Of a stretch of 11,681 nucleotides of DNA, positions 1 through 6,723 are shown one piece after another. The notes under the pieces were generated by a model, which saw only the letters and a program-made list of their open reading frames with translations, was not told where the DNA came from and made no database searches. The stretch's first letter is position 1. Every line of letters starts with the position of its first letter. The stretch is taken from positions 1 through 11,681 of the forward strand of contig DCUY01000011.1 of the NCBI GenBank assembly GCA_002327905.1. Reading direction: 5' to 3'. Source of the stretch: Caldifarciminota bacterium UBA2202 (GTDB lineage Bacteria > Hydrothermota > 32-111). The position numbers were made by a program, and so were the translations under genes.

Positions 1-19
1 ATTTTGATATTTCTCTTGC

Positions 20-113
20 TCACGGTGCGTCTTCGCATGGTGGCGTCTTCGCCTTTGTCTTTTCTTGTTTTCTGCGCATGGCTCAAGGTTTTTTGCCCAC
101 TGCTCATGGCGTC
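20..113 (+). repeat. Degenerate GC-rich short repeats, gene-free
   Basis: This stretch is visibly richer in G and C than the rest of the window and shows no coding signal. It contains a direct repeat, GCGTCTTCGC, at 27-36 and 43-52, and GGCGTC again at 108-113. The word CATGGCTCAAGG at 77-88 matches 11 of 12 bases of CATGGCGCAAGG on the minus strand of the right-hand end (11679-11668). CTCATGGCG at 102-110 recurs exactly there (minus strand, 11681-11673). This looks like one family of degenerate intergenic repeats present at both ends. Its nature and function are unknown. Confidence 0.45.
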
Positions 114-233
114 CTATCCCGTCAGCTCCAGTTCACCTATAATCTCCATTGTATCTACTCCGCCATAATGGTCATTGCTGTATACGCTCATCACAGAGTA
201 CCTCTTGTGAATGTCTACTCCGCCGTATAACAT
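114..233 (-). pseudogene. IS110-family transposase, N-terminal remnant (39 codons)
   Basis: A 39-codon open frame starts at an ATG (231-233) preceded by a strong GGAGG site with 5-nt spacing. The product begins MLYGGVDIHKRYSV, which resembles the N-terminus of IS110-family DEDD transposases, where a G-[IV]-D-[IV]-H-K motif carries the first catalytic Asp of the RuvC-like domain. The frame ends at TAG (114-116), whereas intact IS110 transposases are usually over 300 residues. No further transposase sequence is recognisable to the left, so this is a decayed 5' end. An 11-bp direct repeat, TCTACTCCGCC (154-164 and 214-224, exactly 60 bp apart), encodes YGGVD twice and suggests a small internal duplication. 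The call rests on one short motif and the start context, so it is moderate. Confidence 0.55.
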
Positions 234-339
234 ATAAACCTCCTAATTCTATTACCACTTAAATAAAACTGCAAGGCAATAGACACTCTTTCATTATATA
301 CTCGGAACAGATACAGTTTATTGTCACTTTATAATTACA

Positions 340-390
340 TTAAATTGATTTCATTACATTTACAAGACCTCCCTTGAATGTAAATAGCAT
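340..390 (-). CDS. Possible 16-aa micro-ORF with strong RBS
   Basis: An ATG at 388-390 on the minus strand is preceded by AAGGAGG (398-404) with 7-nt spacing, a near-ideal Shine-Dalgarno site. The frame encodes MLFTFKGGLVNVMKSI and stops at TAA (340-342). It lies upstream of the IS110 remnant and opposite to the secreted-protein gene. It may be a leader peptide, the stub of a decayed gene, or chance. I do not recognise the peptide, and only the RBS supports translation. Confidence 0.22.
   Translation of the reverse strand: MLFTFKGGLVNVMKSI
357..385. repeat. Short interrupted inverted repeat (weak hairpin)
   Basis: The arms ATTTACA (358-364) and TGTAAAT (379-385) are perfect complements. AAG/CTT can extend the stem past a small bulge, leaving a short C-rich loop. 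It sits upstream of the sigma-54-type promoter of the secreted-protein gene and inside the micro-ORF on the other strand. An operator or a folded RNA are both possible. IS110 elements encode a structured RNA upstream of the transposase, but nothing here is specific enough to call it. Confidence 0.25.
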
Positions 391-408
391 AAAAACGCCT
401 CCTTATGT

Positions 409-425
409 CTGGCACCCAATATGCA
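409..425 (+). promoter_or_regulatory. Sigma-54-type -24/-12 promoter
   Basis: The bases CTGGCAC-CCAAT-ATGCA match the RpoN consensus YTGGCAC-N5-TTGCW with one mismatch in the -12 block. The invariant GG (411-412) and GC (423-424) have exactly the required 10 bases between them. Transcription would start near 436, about 20 nt ahead of the ATG at 456. That leaves room for the GTGAGG ribosome binding site (445-450). The placement is ideal for the small secreted protein. No enhancer-binding-protein site was identified upstream. Confidence 0.6.
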
Positions 426-455
426 CTCTAATGAATCAATAAAAGTGAGGTAATT

Positions 456-995
456 ATGAAAAAATTAAAATCGTCTCTTCAACACTTGATATTTCTCTTA
501 ATCTCGGTTATATTAATATTGCAGAATATAAATGCGGAGACTTCTTCAGGATCTTTGAAAGTAATAATCAAACTCCCTTCGAGTTTAATAGATACAACCA
601 CCTCAATATATTCTCATTTCCCCTCCTCCATACTTCTTCCCTCCCAATCCCATAAATCCCCAAATATTGAGGTGGTTGATTTTAATCTTAATGATAACTT
701 GATTATCAGAATAAAGAACCTTGAGGAGAAAAACAGGATATTCACTTTAAGACTCACTTTCATAAACAGAACAAACTTTCGCGAAAACAATGAACTCAAT
801 TATGAAAATATAAACTTGAACAGCTTAAAGCAGATTAAGATTACTGTTAAAGATAATGCTTTGAGAAGTATGAATAAAGGATTGGTTATTGCAGAGATAA
901 TAGAAGACGGAATCACTATTTTTTCAATCGGTGCAAACAAAAATCATGATTTGAATGATAATAATATTGAAAGAGTAAATTTGGCAAACAGGTAA
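456..995 (+). CDS. Small secreted protein of unknown function (179 aa)
   Basis: The start is supported by GTGAGG (445-450) with 5-nt spacing. The product has a classic Sec signal peptide: KKLK, then a hydrophobic core to about residue 24, then a likely signal peptidase I site after NINA (residues 24-27). The mature part, about 150 residues, is rich in Asn, Ile and Leu and has alternating hydrophobic stretches suggesting beta structure, for example around residues 34-40 and 80-105. It has no cysteines and no motif I recognise. Residues about 47-74 are encoded by a perfect inverted repeat with a G-free, Pro/Ser-rich centre. This looks like an in-frame insertion into the fold. It is the only sizeable gene on this strand and appears to have its own sigma-54-type promoter. 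Its 3' end overlaps the convergent patatin gene by 52 bp. The function is unknown; periplasmic or exported location is inferred. Confidence 0.7.
   Translation: MKKLKSSLQHLIFLLISVILILQNINAETSSGSLKVIIKLPSSLIDTTTSIYSHFPSSILLPSQSHKSPNIEVVDFNLNDNLIIRIKNLEEKNRIFTLRLTFINRTNFRENNELNYENINLNSLKQIKITVKDNALRSMNKGLVIAEIIEDGITIFSIGANKNHDLNDNNIERVNLANR
595..678. repeat. Perfect 15-bp inverted repeat around a G-free 54-bp loop
   Basis: CAACCACCTCAATAT (595-609) is the exact reverse complement of ATATTGAGGTGGTTG (664-678). The 54 bases between contain no G and are mostly pyrimidine, and the G-free run extends over 592-668. The unit spans 84 bp, 28 codons in frame within the secreted-protein gene. In the mRNA it could form a 15-bp stem with a large unpaired loop. 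In DNA it could be a small miniature-element-like insertion or an invertible segment. If the loop were inverted in place, the reading frame would meet a TGA after 16 codons. There is no linked recombinase gene in the window. Confidence 0.75.
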
Positions 996-2383
996 GGAAG
1001 AACGGCATAGACTCTCTTTCTGTGCGGATGAAGAAAAACAATAATTATTTTTAAAATCAATATCCATATAAAATTCTTATTTCTCATATCTTTGTATTTC
1101 ATATTTCCGCAATTCATCCCCTTCTCCATAATCCTGTTTAAATCAATGGAATTATTTCTCAGATACTTCAGACCGTTTGAATATCCCAAATGAAAATCGC
1201 TCTTTCTCATTCTCTCATCAAAAAATCCTCCGAAATGACTCATTATCTCGCCCGAGAGATCCTGCTCGGGTGTGTCGGGAGAAATCATATCAAGACGCAA
1301 AGCAATTTTACTGTTTTTAAATTTTTCAAACATTGAAGCACCCGAGTCGGAAATCAAATTCATATATTTTTCAATAATTCTCCTTTCATCAATATTCATT
1401 GCATCATATACATCCGTCATTTTCTGAAGCAGTCTCTTATTTTCAGCGACCTCGCCGTTTATCCTTATAAATGTGTTGACATCCCAGTATAGAGACTGAT
1501 ACATGGCGACATTGAATATTCTCATTAATATTTTGAACGGATTATCCATAGGCAAAAATCCGTGATTCTTATTTGCTTCCGTAATAAGGTTCTTCACATT
1601 TTCAGGATGAGGAATTATCATTATTATTCTGTCGCTGTTTTTGACTGATTCTACAATCGGCTTCAAAGGCAGATTGTCAGTCAATCCTCCGTCTGTCAGA
1701 TTCAAACTGAATTCACTGCTTTCGTAGTGTTCCGACAATCCTGTTATAGAGGCTGTATTTACATTTGAATTCACTACAGGAAAGAATAATGGGAAAGATG
1801 CTGAGGCGCATAAAGAATCGAATAATTCTTTTTTGCTGTATGAGTCAAGTTTATTAAAATCAATATTATAGCATGTTCTATGCTGTCTCATTTCATAATT
1901 CCTGACAAATGTCCGGTCTTTCACCTCATAAACAAGTCCGTCGATATTTGTTATTCCAAGTATCAACAGCACATTCTTTGTTTTTACTTTTCCGCAGGAT
2001 TTCAATTTGCAGTATTTGAAACAGCGGTTTTTTATGCATTCATCGTTTGAATATTCGTGAGCGCATTTATCGTCACTCTCAAGCAATTCCTTGTATAATG
2101 ATTCCAATTTGCGAAAATCAAAGACTGACGAGTCATCGCTTGATATAAGATTCTCTACACCTGTGTATTTGACAATTATCTCTTCAAATGCAAACGGGTT
2201 GAGAGCTTTGTGCATGGCAAGGGAGAATATGAATCCCGAAATAGCGCCTGCAGATGTTCCTGAAACTGTCTCAACGGAAAAACTCTCTTTCTCGAGAAAT
2301 GCCTGATAAAAAGAGAGCAGAACGCCGAGTTCGTAAGTGCAGAGAGAGACCCCGCCTGAAATCGCTATTGAAATCTCATTCAT
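944..2383 (-). CDS. Patatin-like phospholipase with Cys-rich insertion
   Basis: This is a serine lipid acyl hydrolase of the patatin family with a Ser-Asp dyad. The oxyanion segment is SGGVSL (residues 9-14), the nucleophile elbow is GTSAG with Ser44, and the catalytic Asp lies in DGGLTDNLP (Asp231). The SGGVSL form and the later HFGGFFDERMRKSDFHLGY stretch (residues 383-401) resemble the subgroup of bacterial patatins that carry a DUF3376-type C-terminal region. Residues 107-130 hold five cysteines (C107, C116, C121, C125, C130), an unusual insertion that could bind a metal or form disulfides. The tail (residues about 437-479) is hydrophobic and basic and may associate with membrane. The start overlaps the preceding kinase-like gene by 8 bp and has a weak RBS, so translational coupling is likely. 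It is the last gene of the Rnf-led operon. No N-terminal signal peptide is visible. Substrate is unknown; phospholipid is inferred from the family. Confidence 0.85.
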   Translation of the reverse strand: MNEISIAISGGVSLCTYELGVLLSFYQAFLEKESFSVETVSGTSAGAISGFIFSLAMHKALNPFAFEEIIVKYTGVENLISSDDSSVFDFRKLESLYKELLESDDKCAHEYSNDECIKNRCFKYCKLKSCGKVKTKNVLLILGITNIDGLVYEVKDRTFVRNYEMRQHRTCYNIDFNKLDSYSKKELFDSLCASASFPLFFPVVNSNVNTASITGLSEHYESSEFSLNLTDGGLTDNLPLKPIVESVKNSDRIIMIIPHPENVKNLITEANKNHGFLPMDNPFKILMRIFNVAMYQSLYWDVNTFIRINGEVAENKRLLQKMTDVYDAMNIDERRIIEKYMNLISDSGASMFEKFKNSKIALRLDMISPDTPEQDLSGEIMSHFGGFFDERMRKSDFHLGYSNGLKYLRNNSIDLNRIMEKGMNCGNMKYKDMRNKNFIWILILKIIIVFLHPHRKRVYAVLPYLFAKFTLSILLSFKS

Positions 2384-4127
2384 TTATTACAAATTCCAAT
2401 ATCAGATTCTTACCTTCAATTCGCTTCAGCTGTGATGAAGTTGATTTCGCAATCAGAAAGGCATTTATGAGAGGAGCGTATTTGTCTTCTGTTACATACA
2501 TGGATGAATATAAAATGTCATCTATCTTCCTGTGTTCATAATCTTCTACGCTTCCCTCAATCCTAATAACTATTTTATTATCATTATTTTCATAAGTCTC
2601 AACTATTATTCTCTTGATATGTGAAGTTGACATTTCATTTATGATAAATCCCAAAATATTGTGAAAAATTGTAGAAAGTATTTTATAGTTGAATAGAATA
2701 TCCCTGAGTTTTTCATTAAGCTTTGTCTCAATATTGATTGTGTATTTATATTGAGTGTTTATTATGTAAAAGAAAAGCTCCTGCTCTACAAGACTGTTTA
2801 TATTAAAATGTGTCGATTCTGTGAGAAATTCAAATCGGATTTTATTATTCAGTATTTTGAATGAGTCCATCAGTTTCGCCACTCCGACATTAGTCAGATT
2901 AAGAGTCTTCTCCATTAGATTGAATTTCTCCACCAACTGCTCTTTCATCTTAGCCATGTTCTTTGTGGTAAAAAGAATTGTCTCAAATGAATCCACTCCG
3001 TCAATAAGGTACTCAAATCCTGCCTTTATGACTGATATCATTGAAAATGAATTATGCGCAAAACCGCGCAAAAACTCGAACATCTGATTATATTGGATCT
3101 GCACATTGTACTGGTATATTTTGTCCATAAGAGATGTAACGACAAAATTGGTATATTCCTTTGACATTTTTTCAAGAACCTGAATGTTGGTATAATTAAA
3201 AATCACAAATAAATCGGGATTATGAAAATAATTGTTGATTTTTATCCTCTGAATATACAGATGATACTCCCTCCTGCCAATATTCATCTCCAAGCTGGAA
3301 AATGAATCATATTCAAGGGATGTCAAAGCCGATTTGTGCTCCTTAAACCACACCTGAGGAGATGTTGCTTCATTATTAAAAATAGTCATTAAAAATTTAT
3401 TCGCAGTAATTTTTCCGTTTCTGTTGATTAGAAGAACTCCAAATGGAAATGAATTCAGCACAGTGTCAGAATCATACTGCTGATAAATAGAATATTTGTT
3501 GTGCCTGAGAAAATCAGCCGCAATGCCAAATGGAGAATAAAGAATAAGAATAGCATACAGAGTTATAGTAGCGGGAAGTAAATTTGCCGTAGCGAACATA
3601 CTTAAAATATTTGTTGCCATAAATAATATAGCCAAAACTGCAAAGTAATATCTTTTCATAATAAAAGACATTACTGTAAGCAAAAGCCAAATGAACATAA
3701 GAGATATTGTAATGTTATTTATTGATGCAAGATTTGACTCGGTTGAAAAATTGAAGACAATATTATTATACATTGCCTCAAAACTGCCTATGAATAGTAA
3801 AAATAGAAAAATTGTGAAAATAAAAATAAAGAGTGGATATAGTATCTTTATGTAGATATTCTTAAAAAACGATTCAAAGAAATAGAAAAAAAGAAAATAT
3901 TGAGCATAAATGAAAAGAGTTATGAAGACATAGAACCAAAGACGGCTTCTCTCATAACCGAGAGTTTCAGTGACTATGAAAAATATTATTTCTGTAAGGA
4001 AAACAAGAACCAAAATCAGAACAACAGAAATTTTTCTTGAATCTATATCCCTTCTGAAAAAGATATAGGCTGAAAGAAAGATAGATAAAATTGATCCGAA
4101 AATTAATATATAATTTATCTGATACAT
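2376..4127 (-). CDS. Membrane histidine-kinase-like sensor, degenerate ATPase domain
   Basis: The 583-aa product has about seven or eight hydrophobic segments in residues 1-205, resembling the 7TM sensor region of some histidine kinases. A PAS-like region follows (about 220-320), including LNSFPFGVLLINRNGKITAN. A helical region contains GFAHNS with His358, in the position of a phospho-acceptor H-box. The C-terminal part (about 440-583) has the layout of a HATPase_c domain but its motifs are eroded. The N-box reads FHNILGFIINE, with Phe494 where the Mg-binding Asn is expected. No DxGxG G1 box or glycine-rich G2 lid is visible. It may be a pseudokinase or a partner that signals without ATP hydrolysis. 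The ATG follows the TAG of the 134-aa gene with no spacer and has no clear RBS. No response regulator gene occurs in the window. Kinase kinship is fairly sure; activity is doubtful. Confidence 0.7.
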   Translation of the reverse strand: MYQINYILIFGSILSIFLSAYIFFRRDIDSRKISVVLILVLVFLTEIIFFIVTETLGYERSRLWFYVFITLFIYAQYFLFFYFFESFFKNIYIKILYPLFIFIFTIFLFLLFIGSFEAMYNNIVFNFSTESNLASINNITISLMFIWLLLTVMSFIMKRYYFAVLAILFMATNILSMFATANLLPATITLYAILILYSPFGIAADFLRHNKYSIYQQYDSDTVLNSFPFGVLLINRNGKITANKFLMTIFNNEATSPQVWFKEHKSALTSLEYDSFSSLEMNIGRREYHLYIQRIKINNYFHNPDLFVIFNYTNIQVLEKMSKEYTNFVVTSLMDKIYQYNVQIQYNQMFEFLRGFAHNSFSMISVIKAGFEYLIDGVDSFETILFTTKNMAKMKEQLVEKFNLMEKTLNLTNVGVAKLMDSFKILNNKIRFEFLTESTHFNINSLVEQELFFYIINTQYKYTINIETKLNEKLRDILFNYKILSTIFHNILGFIINEMSTSHIKRIIVETYENNDNKIVIRIEGSVEDYEHRKIDDILYSSMYVTEDKYAPLINAFLIAKSTSSQLKRIEGKNLILEFVINE

Positions 4128-4532
4128 CTATTCAAGCAGTTTTAATACTGCCTTTCTCGAATCGTCTCTGAATTGAGCCACTGTCTGGCGGATTATCAAA
4201 CGTCTTCCCGGGTCAATTTTCAGATTAAACAAGTAATCCGTGACAGAATCAGGGAACAATGAAAATATAAGAAGGGCGCCCTCTTTTTCAATCTTTTTTC
4301 TTTTACCGTTATAGGGTATTTTCCCGTTAAGGTCATCAAAGACCTGTTTGAAATCTATCTTCGGATCCTCAGAGTAAAATCGCAGAGCTTCAATTAAAAG
4401 AGATAAAAAATTAAACCAAAGAGTGTAATCTTTTTTGAAAATGTTTTTTTTGTCCTCAACTTCAAGAAGCGGAACGAAGTATTTGTTGATTGCGTCAACA
4501 TCAAAATTGAAATTAACAACAGCTTTGCTCAT
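4128..4532 (-). CDS. Hypothetical protein (134 aa), unknown
   Basis: I do not recognise this protein. It is soluble, has no signal peptide, no membrane segment and no cysteine, and looks mostly helical. Charged, lysine-rich stretches occur near residues 28-35 and 77-83. The C-terminal part is basic with RRLIIRQTVAQFRDDSRKAV (residues 109-128). No receiver, phosphotransfer or DNA-binding motif is evident. AGAGGA lies 5 nt ahead of the ATG. The gene sits 19 bp after the FAD oxidoreductase, and its TAG abuts the ATG of the kinase-like gene, so the two are almost certainly co-translated. A partner of the membrane sensor is a reasonable inference from position, nothing more. Confidence 0.7.
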   Translation of the reverse strand: MSKAVVNFNFDVDAINKYFVPLLEVEDKKNIFKKDYTLWFNFLSLLIEALRFYSEDPKIDFKQVFDDLNGKIPYNGKRKKIEKEGALLIFSLFPDSVTDYLFNLKIDPGRRLIIRQTVAQFRDDSRKAVLKLLE

Positions 4533-4551
4533 TATTTCCTCTTTTTAAGTA

Positions 4552-5781
4552 TTATATCACAATTGTTTCTTTTATCAACTCTTTTTTTCTAAATCTTTCA
4601 AAAGAGAGATCCCTTACTTCAGGAATGGTTTTAAACTGCTTTGTAAGTATCATTTCAGCTGAAGACAAACCAACTCCGGGTGCCTCCATAACGCCATGTC
4701 CGCTGAATCCTGTTGCCAAAAAGAGATTCGACAGGCCTGAATGATACCCTATGATTCCGTTTTTGTCCAATGTGTTATGTTCGTACAGTCCGCCCCACAT
4801 TGACTGATTTGAAACGATTCTGCAGTATTCCATACCCGGAATCCTTGCCGACATATAATAATTCATCTGTTCTTCATAATAATCCGGCTCGGGTTTGTAA
4901 TCGTATCCGAACGGTTGTTCAGGATTGGCTCTGCCTACTATCAAGTTTCCCTTTTCAGGATGGAAATATACTCCTTTGTCAATTATAGTCATGGGAATTT
5001 TTTCAAAATTCTCAATCTTCGGCATCTTAACTGTAAAGAGCATTCTCTTCCAGGGAACTATCGGCAGATGGAAATCCGGATTGTTGGTTGATCTCTTCAT
5101 TAAGTCTCCGGAAAATGCTCCTGCCGCCAAGATGATTATATCAGCCTCGATTATTGAATTATCTGCCAGCTCGACTCCGACTGTCTTGTCTCCCTGAAAT
5201 AATATTCTTTTTACTTCACTGTTCAATCTTATGTCAACTTTTTCAGGATTCTTTTCTTTTGTATATTCAAAATATCTGTTTGCCGCTGTTGTCGGATTGA
5301 AGACTCCGCAGTCAGGCCCGAATAATGCGCCTGCAATAGGCTTCATCTGCAATATTTCATTCACTTCTTTGTCAATGTGATCTATTGTGTGAACATAGCC
5401 GGGCACGAAGTTTTTTATATCCTCCGGCTTAATAAGCTCGGAACGCACATTGTTTTTATCAAAAACATGTTTGAAAATCTTTATGGCTTCAAATTCCTTT
5501 TCATAATATGTAAAGAGATATCCTATCTGCTCAAATCCGATATTTTCTCCCATCTCCTCCTTAAAATGCTTGTAAGCTTCAATTGAATAGTTTGTAAGCA
5601 GAAGATTCACTTGTGTCGACCAGATATTCCTGAATGCTCCTGCAGAGAGAGATGTTGATTCCTGCGCAAGCTGTGATTTTCTCTCAAGAACTATTGTGCG
5701 TCCGTCATATCCATTCTTGTAAAGATTGTAGAGGATTGACCCTCCGATGATTCCGCCACCGATAATTATTGCGCGTGACAT
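4552..5781 (-). CDS. FAD-dependent oxidoreductase, DAO family
   Basis: The 409-aa product belongs to the D-amino-acid/glycine/sarcosine oxidase (DAO) superfamily, whose members oxidise amines or amino acids with FAD. The N-terminus IIIGGGIIGGS (residues 5-15) is the GxGxxG dinucleotide fold, and Glu33 ends the second strand where it would bind the ribose. GCGVFNP (159-165), ILAAGAFSG (217-225), WGGLYEHNTLDKNGIIG (329-345) and GFSGHGVMEAPGVG (358-371) are typical later segments. The overall look is nearest to sarcosine/dimethylglycine dehydrogenase-like and FOXRED1-like proteins. The substrate cannot be told. An AAAGGAG site 6 nt before the ATG is one of the best in the window, and apbE ends 18 bp upstream, so it continues the Rnf operon. 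No signal peptide is present, so it is cytoplasmic and its electrons could enter a quinone or ferredoxin pool; that link is inference. Confidence 0.85.
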   Translation of the reverse strand: MSRAIIIGGGIIGGSILYNLYKNGYDGRTIVLERKSQLAQESTSLSAGAFRNIWSTQVNLLLTNYSIEAYKHFKEEMGENIGFEQIGYLFTYYEKEFEAIKIFKHVFDKNNVRSELIKPEDIKNFVPGYVHTIDHIDKEVNEILQMKPIAGALFGPDCGVFNPTTAANRYFEYTKEKNPEKVDIRLNSEVKRILFQGDKTVGVELADNSIIEADIIILAAGAFSGDLMKRSTNNPDFHLPIVPWKRMLFTVKMPKIENFEKIPMTIIDKGVYFHPEKGNLIVGRANPEQPFGYDYKPEPDYYEEQMNYYMSARIPGMEYCRIVSNQSMWGGLYEHNTLDKNGIIGYHSGLSNLFLATGFSGHGVMEAPGVGLSSAEMILTKQFKTIPEVRDLSFERFRKKELIKETIVI

Positions 5782-5799
5782 TTGAAACTCCTTTATTAT

Positions 5800-6723
5800 T
5801 TATTGAATAAATACAGATATATCTTTATTATTTTCCAAGAAAACTTCCCGTTCTTTTCCGGTCATAAGCATCAATGCAGTAGCAAAGGCATCCGCTTCTG
5901 CTCCGCTTGGCGCCTTCACTGTCACAGAGTGAATTTCATTATGCTGAAAACCCGTCAGAGGATTTATGATATGGCAATATTTTTTCCCGTTTATTTCATA
6001 GTATCTGAAGTAATCTCCGCTTGTAACAATAGATCCGTTTAGAATAGAGTCGATTCTCACTATAGAATCATCTTTAGAGCTTCTTATTCCTATCTTAAAA
6101 AATGCTTTGTCAGATTCATTGAATGCGACAATATCTCCTCCGAGATTCACAATCCCCTTTTTGAAATTGTATTTTTTCATGATGTCTATGACTCTGTCTC
6201 CGAAATATCCTTTTGCAATTCCTCCAAAATCAATCTTTAGAAGCGGATTGCTCTTGAATATGGAATCACCCTTTATATATATGGAATCCTTTTTAAGAAT
6301 CATTACCATTGCGTCTATTGAGTCATCAGATATATCCCTCTGCAGTTCTTCGCATCTTTTGTAATACGAGAGAACAGTTTCAGCCCTTACATCAAACAAT
6401 CCTCCTGATATTTTCCCCAGTGAATCCGACGCTGAATATATGCTTCTCATTTCGCTTGGAGCAAAGGAAGATACTGCTGAAGCGTTGAATTTATAGACTG
6501 CCGAAGATTGGTTGTATTTTGACAGCATAGTGTCCAAACGGAAAATTTCATTTTGAATCTCCTGCAAAGCAGATTCAAAATCAAGATTTTCTTTTGAGTA
6601 TAGAGTAACTTCCACAGGAATGTTGCCCATTGCAAAAAATACCCTCTTGCGCCTGTTTTCAAGAGCGCAAGAGGTTAACAGAATAATTACTATTAATAGT
6701 ATTGCAGTGTTTCTTATTTTCAT
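5800..6723 (-). CDS. apbE: ApbE, FAD:protein FMN transferase (lipoprotein)
   Basis: ApbE cleaves FAD and attaches FMN covalently to Thr residues of Rnf/Nqr flavoproteins on the outer face of the inner membrane. The 307-aa product starts at the ATG that overlaps the rnfA stop by 4 bp (ATGA). A longer upstream frame exists but would lie inside rnfA. A lipobox, LLTSC, puts the acylated Cys at residue 19, followed by the family segments: AMGNIPVEVTLYS (31-43), FGGIAKGYFGDR (166-177), NLGGD (193-197), HIINPLTG (251-258) and the metal-binding EADAFATALMLMTG (276-289). Length fits the family. Its targets are presumably RnfD and RnfG in the same operon. Confidence 0.95.
   Translation of the reverse strand: MKIRNTAILLIVIILLTSCALENRRKRVFFAMGNIPVEVTLYSKENLDFESALQEIQNEIFRLDTMLSKYNQSSAVYKFNASAVSSFAPSEMRSIYSASDSLGKISGGLFDVRAETVLSYYKRCEELQRDISDDSIDAMVMILKKDSIYIKGDSIFKSNPLLKIDFGGIAKGYFGDRVIDIMKKYNFKKGIVNLGGDIVAFNESDKAFFKIGIRSSKDDSIVRIDSILNGSIVTSGDYFRYYEINGKKYCHIINPLTGFQHNEIHSVTVKAPSGAEADAFATALMLMTGKEREVFLENNKDISVFIQ

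Noticed and set aside
234..455. FMN or other riboswitch upstream of flavin-related genes
   Set aside because: No conserved riboswitch core could be recognised here or in the 112 bp upstream of rseC.
4..505. 14-bp direct repeat TTGATATTTCTCTT at 4-17 and about 484-497
   Set aside because: AT-rich and short; a match of this length is expected by chance in a window of this size, and the flanks agree only partly.
614..799. Minus-strand open frame of 61 codons across the inverted repeat
   Set aside because: It is antisense to the secreted-protein gene and shares its TTSI reading only because of the inverted repeat; no RBS or family signal.
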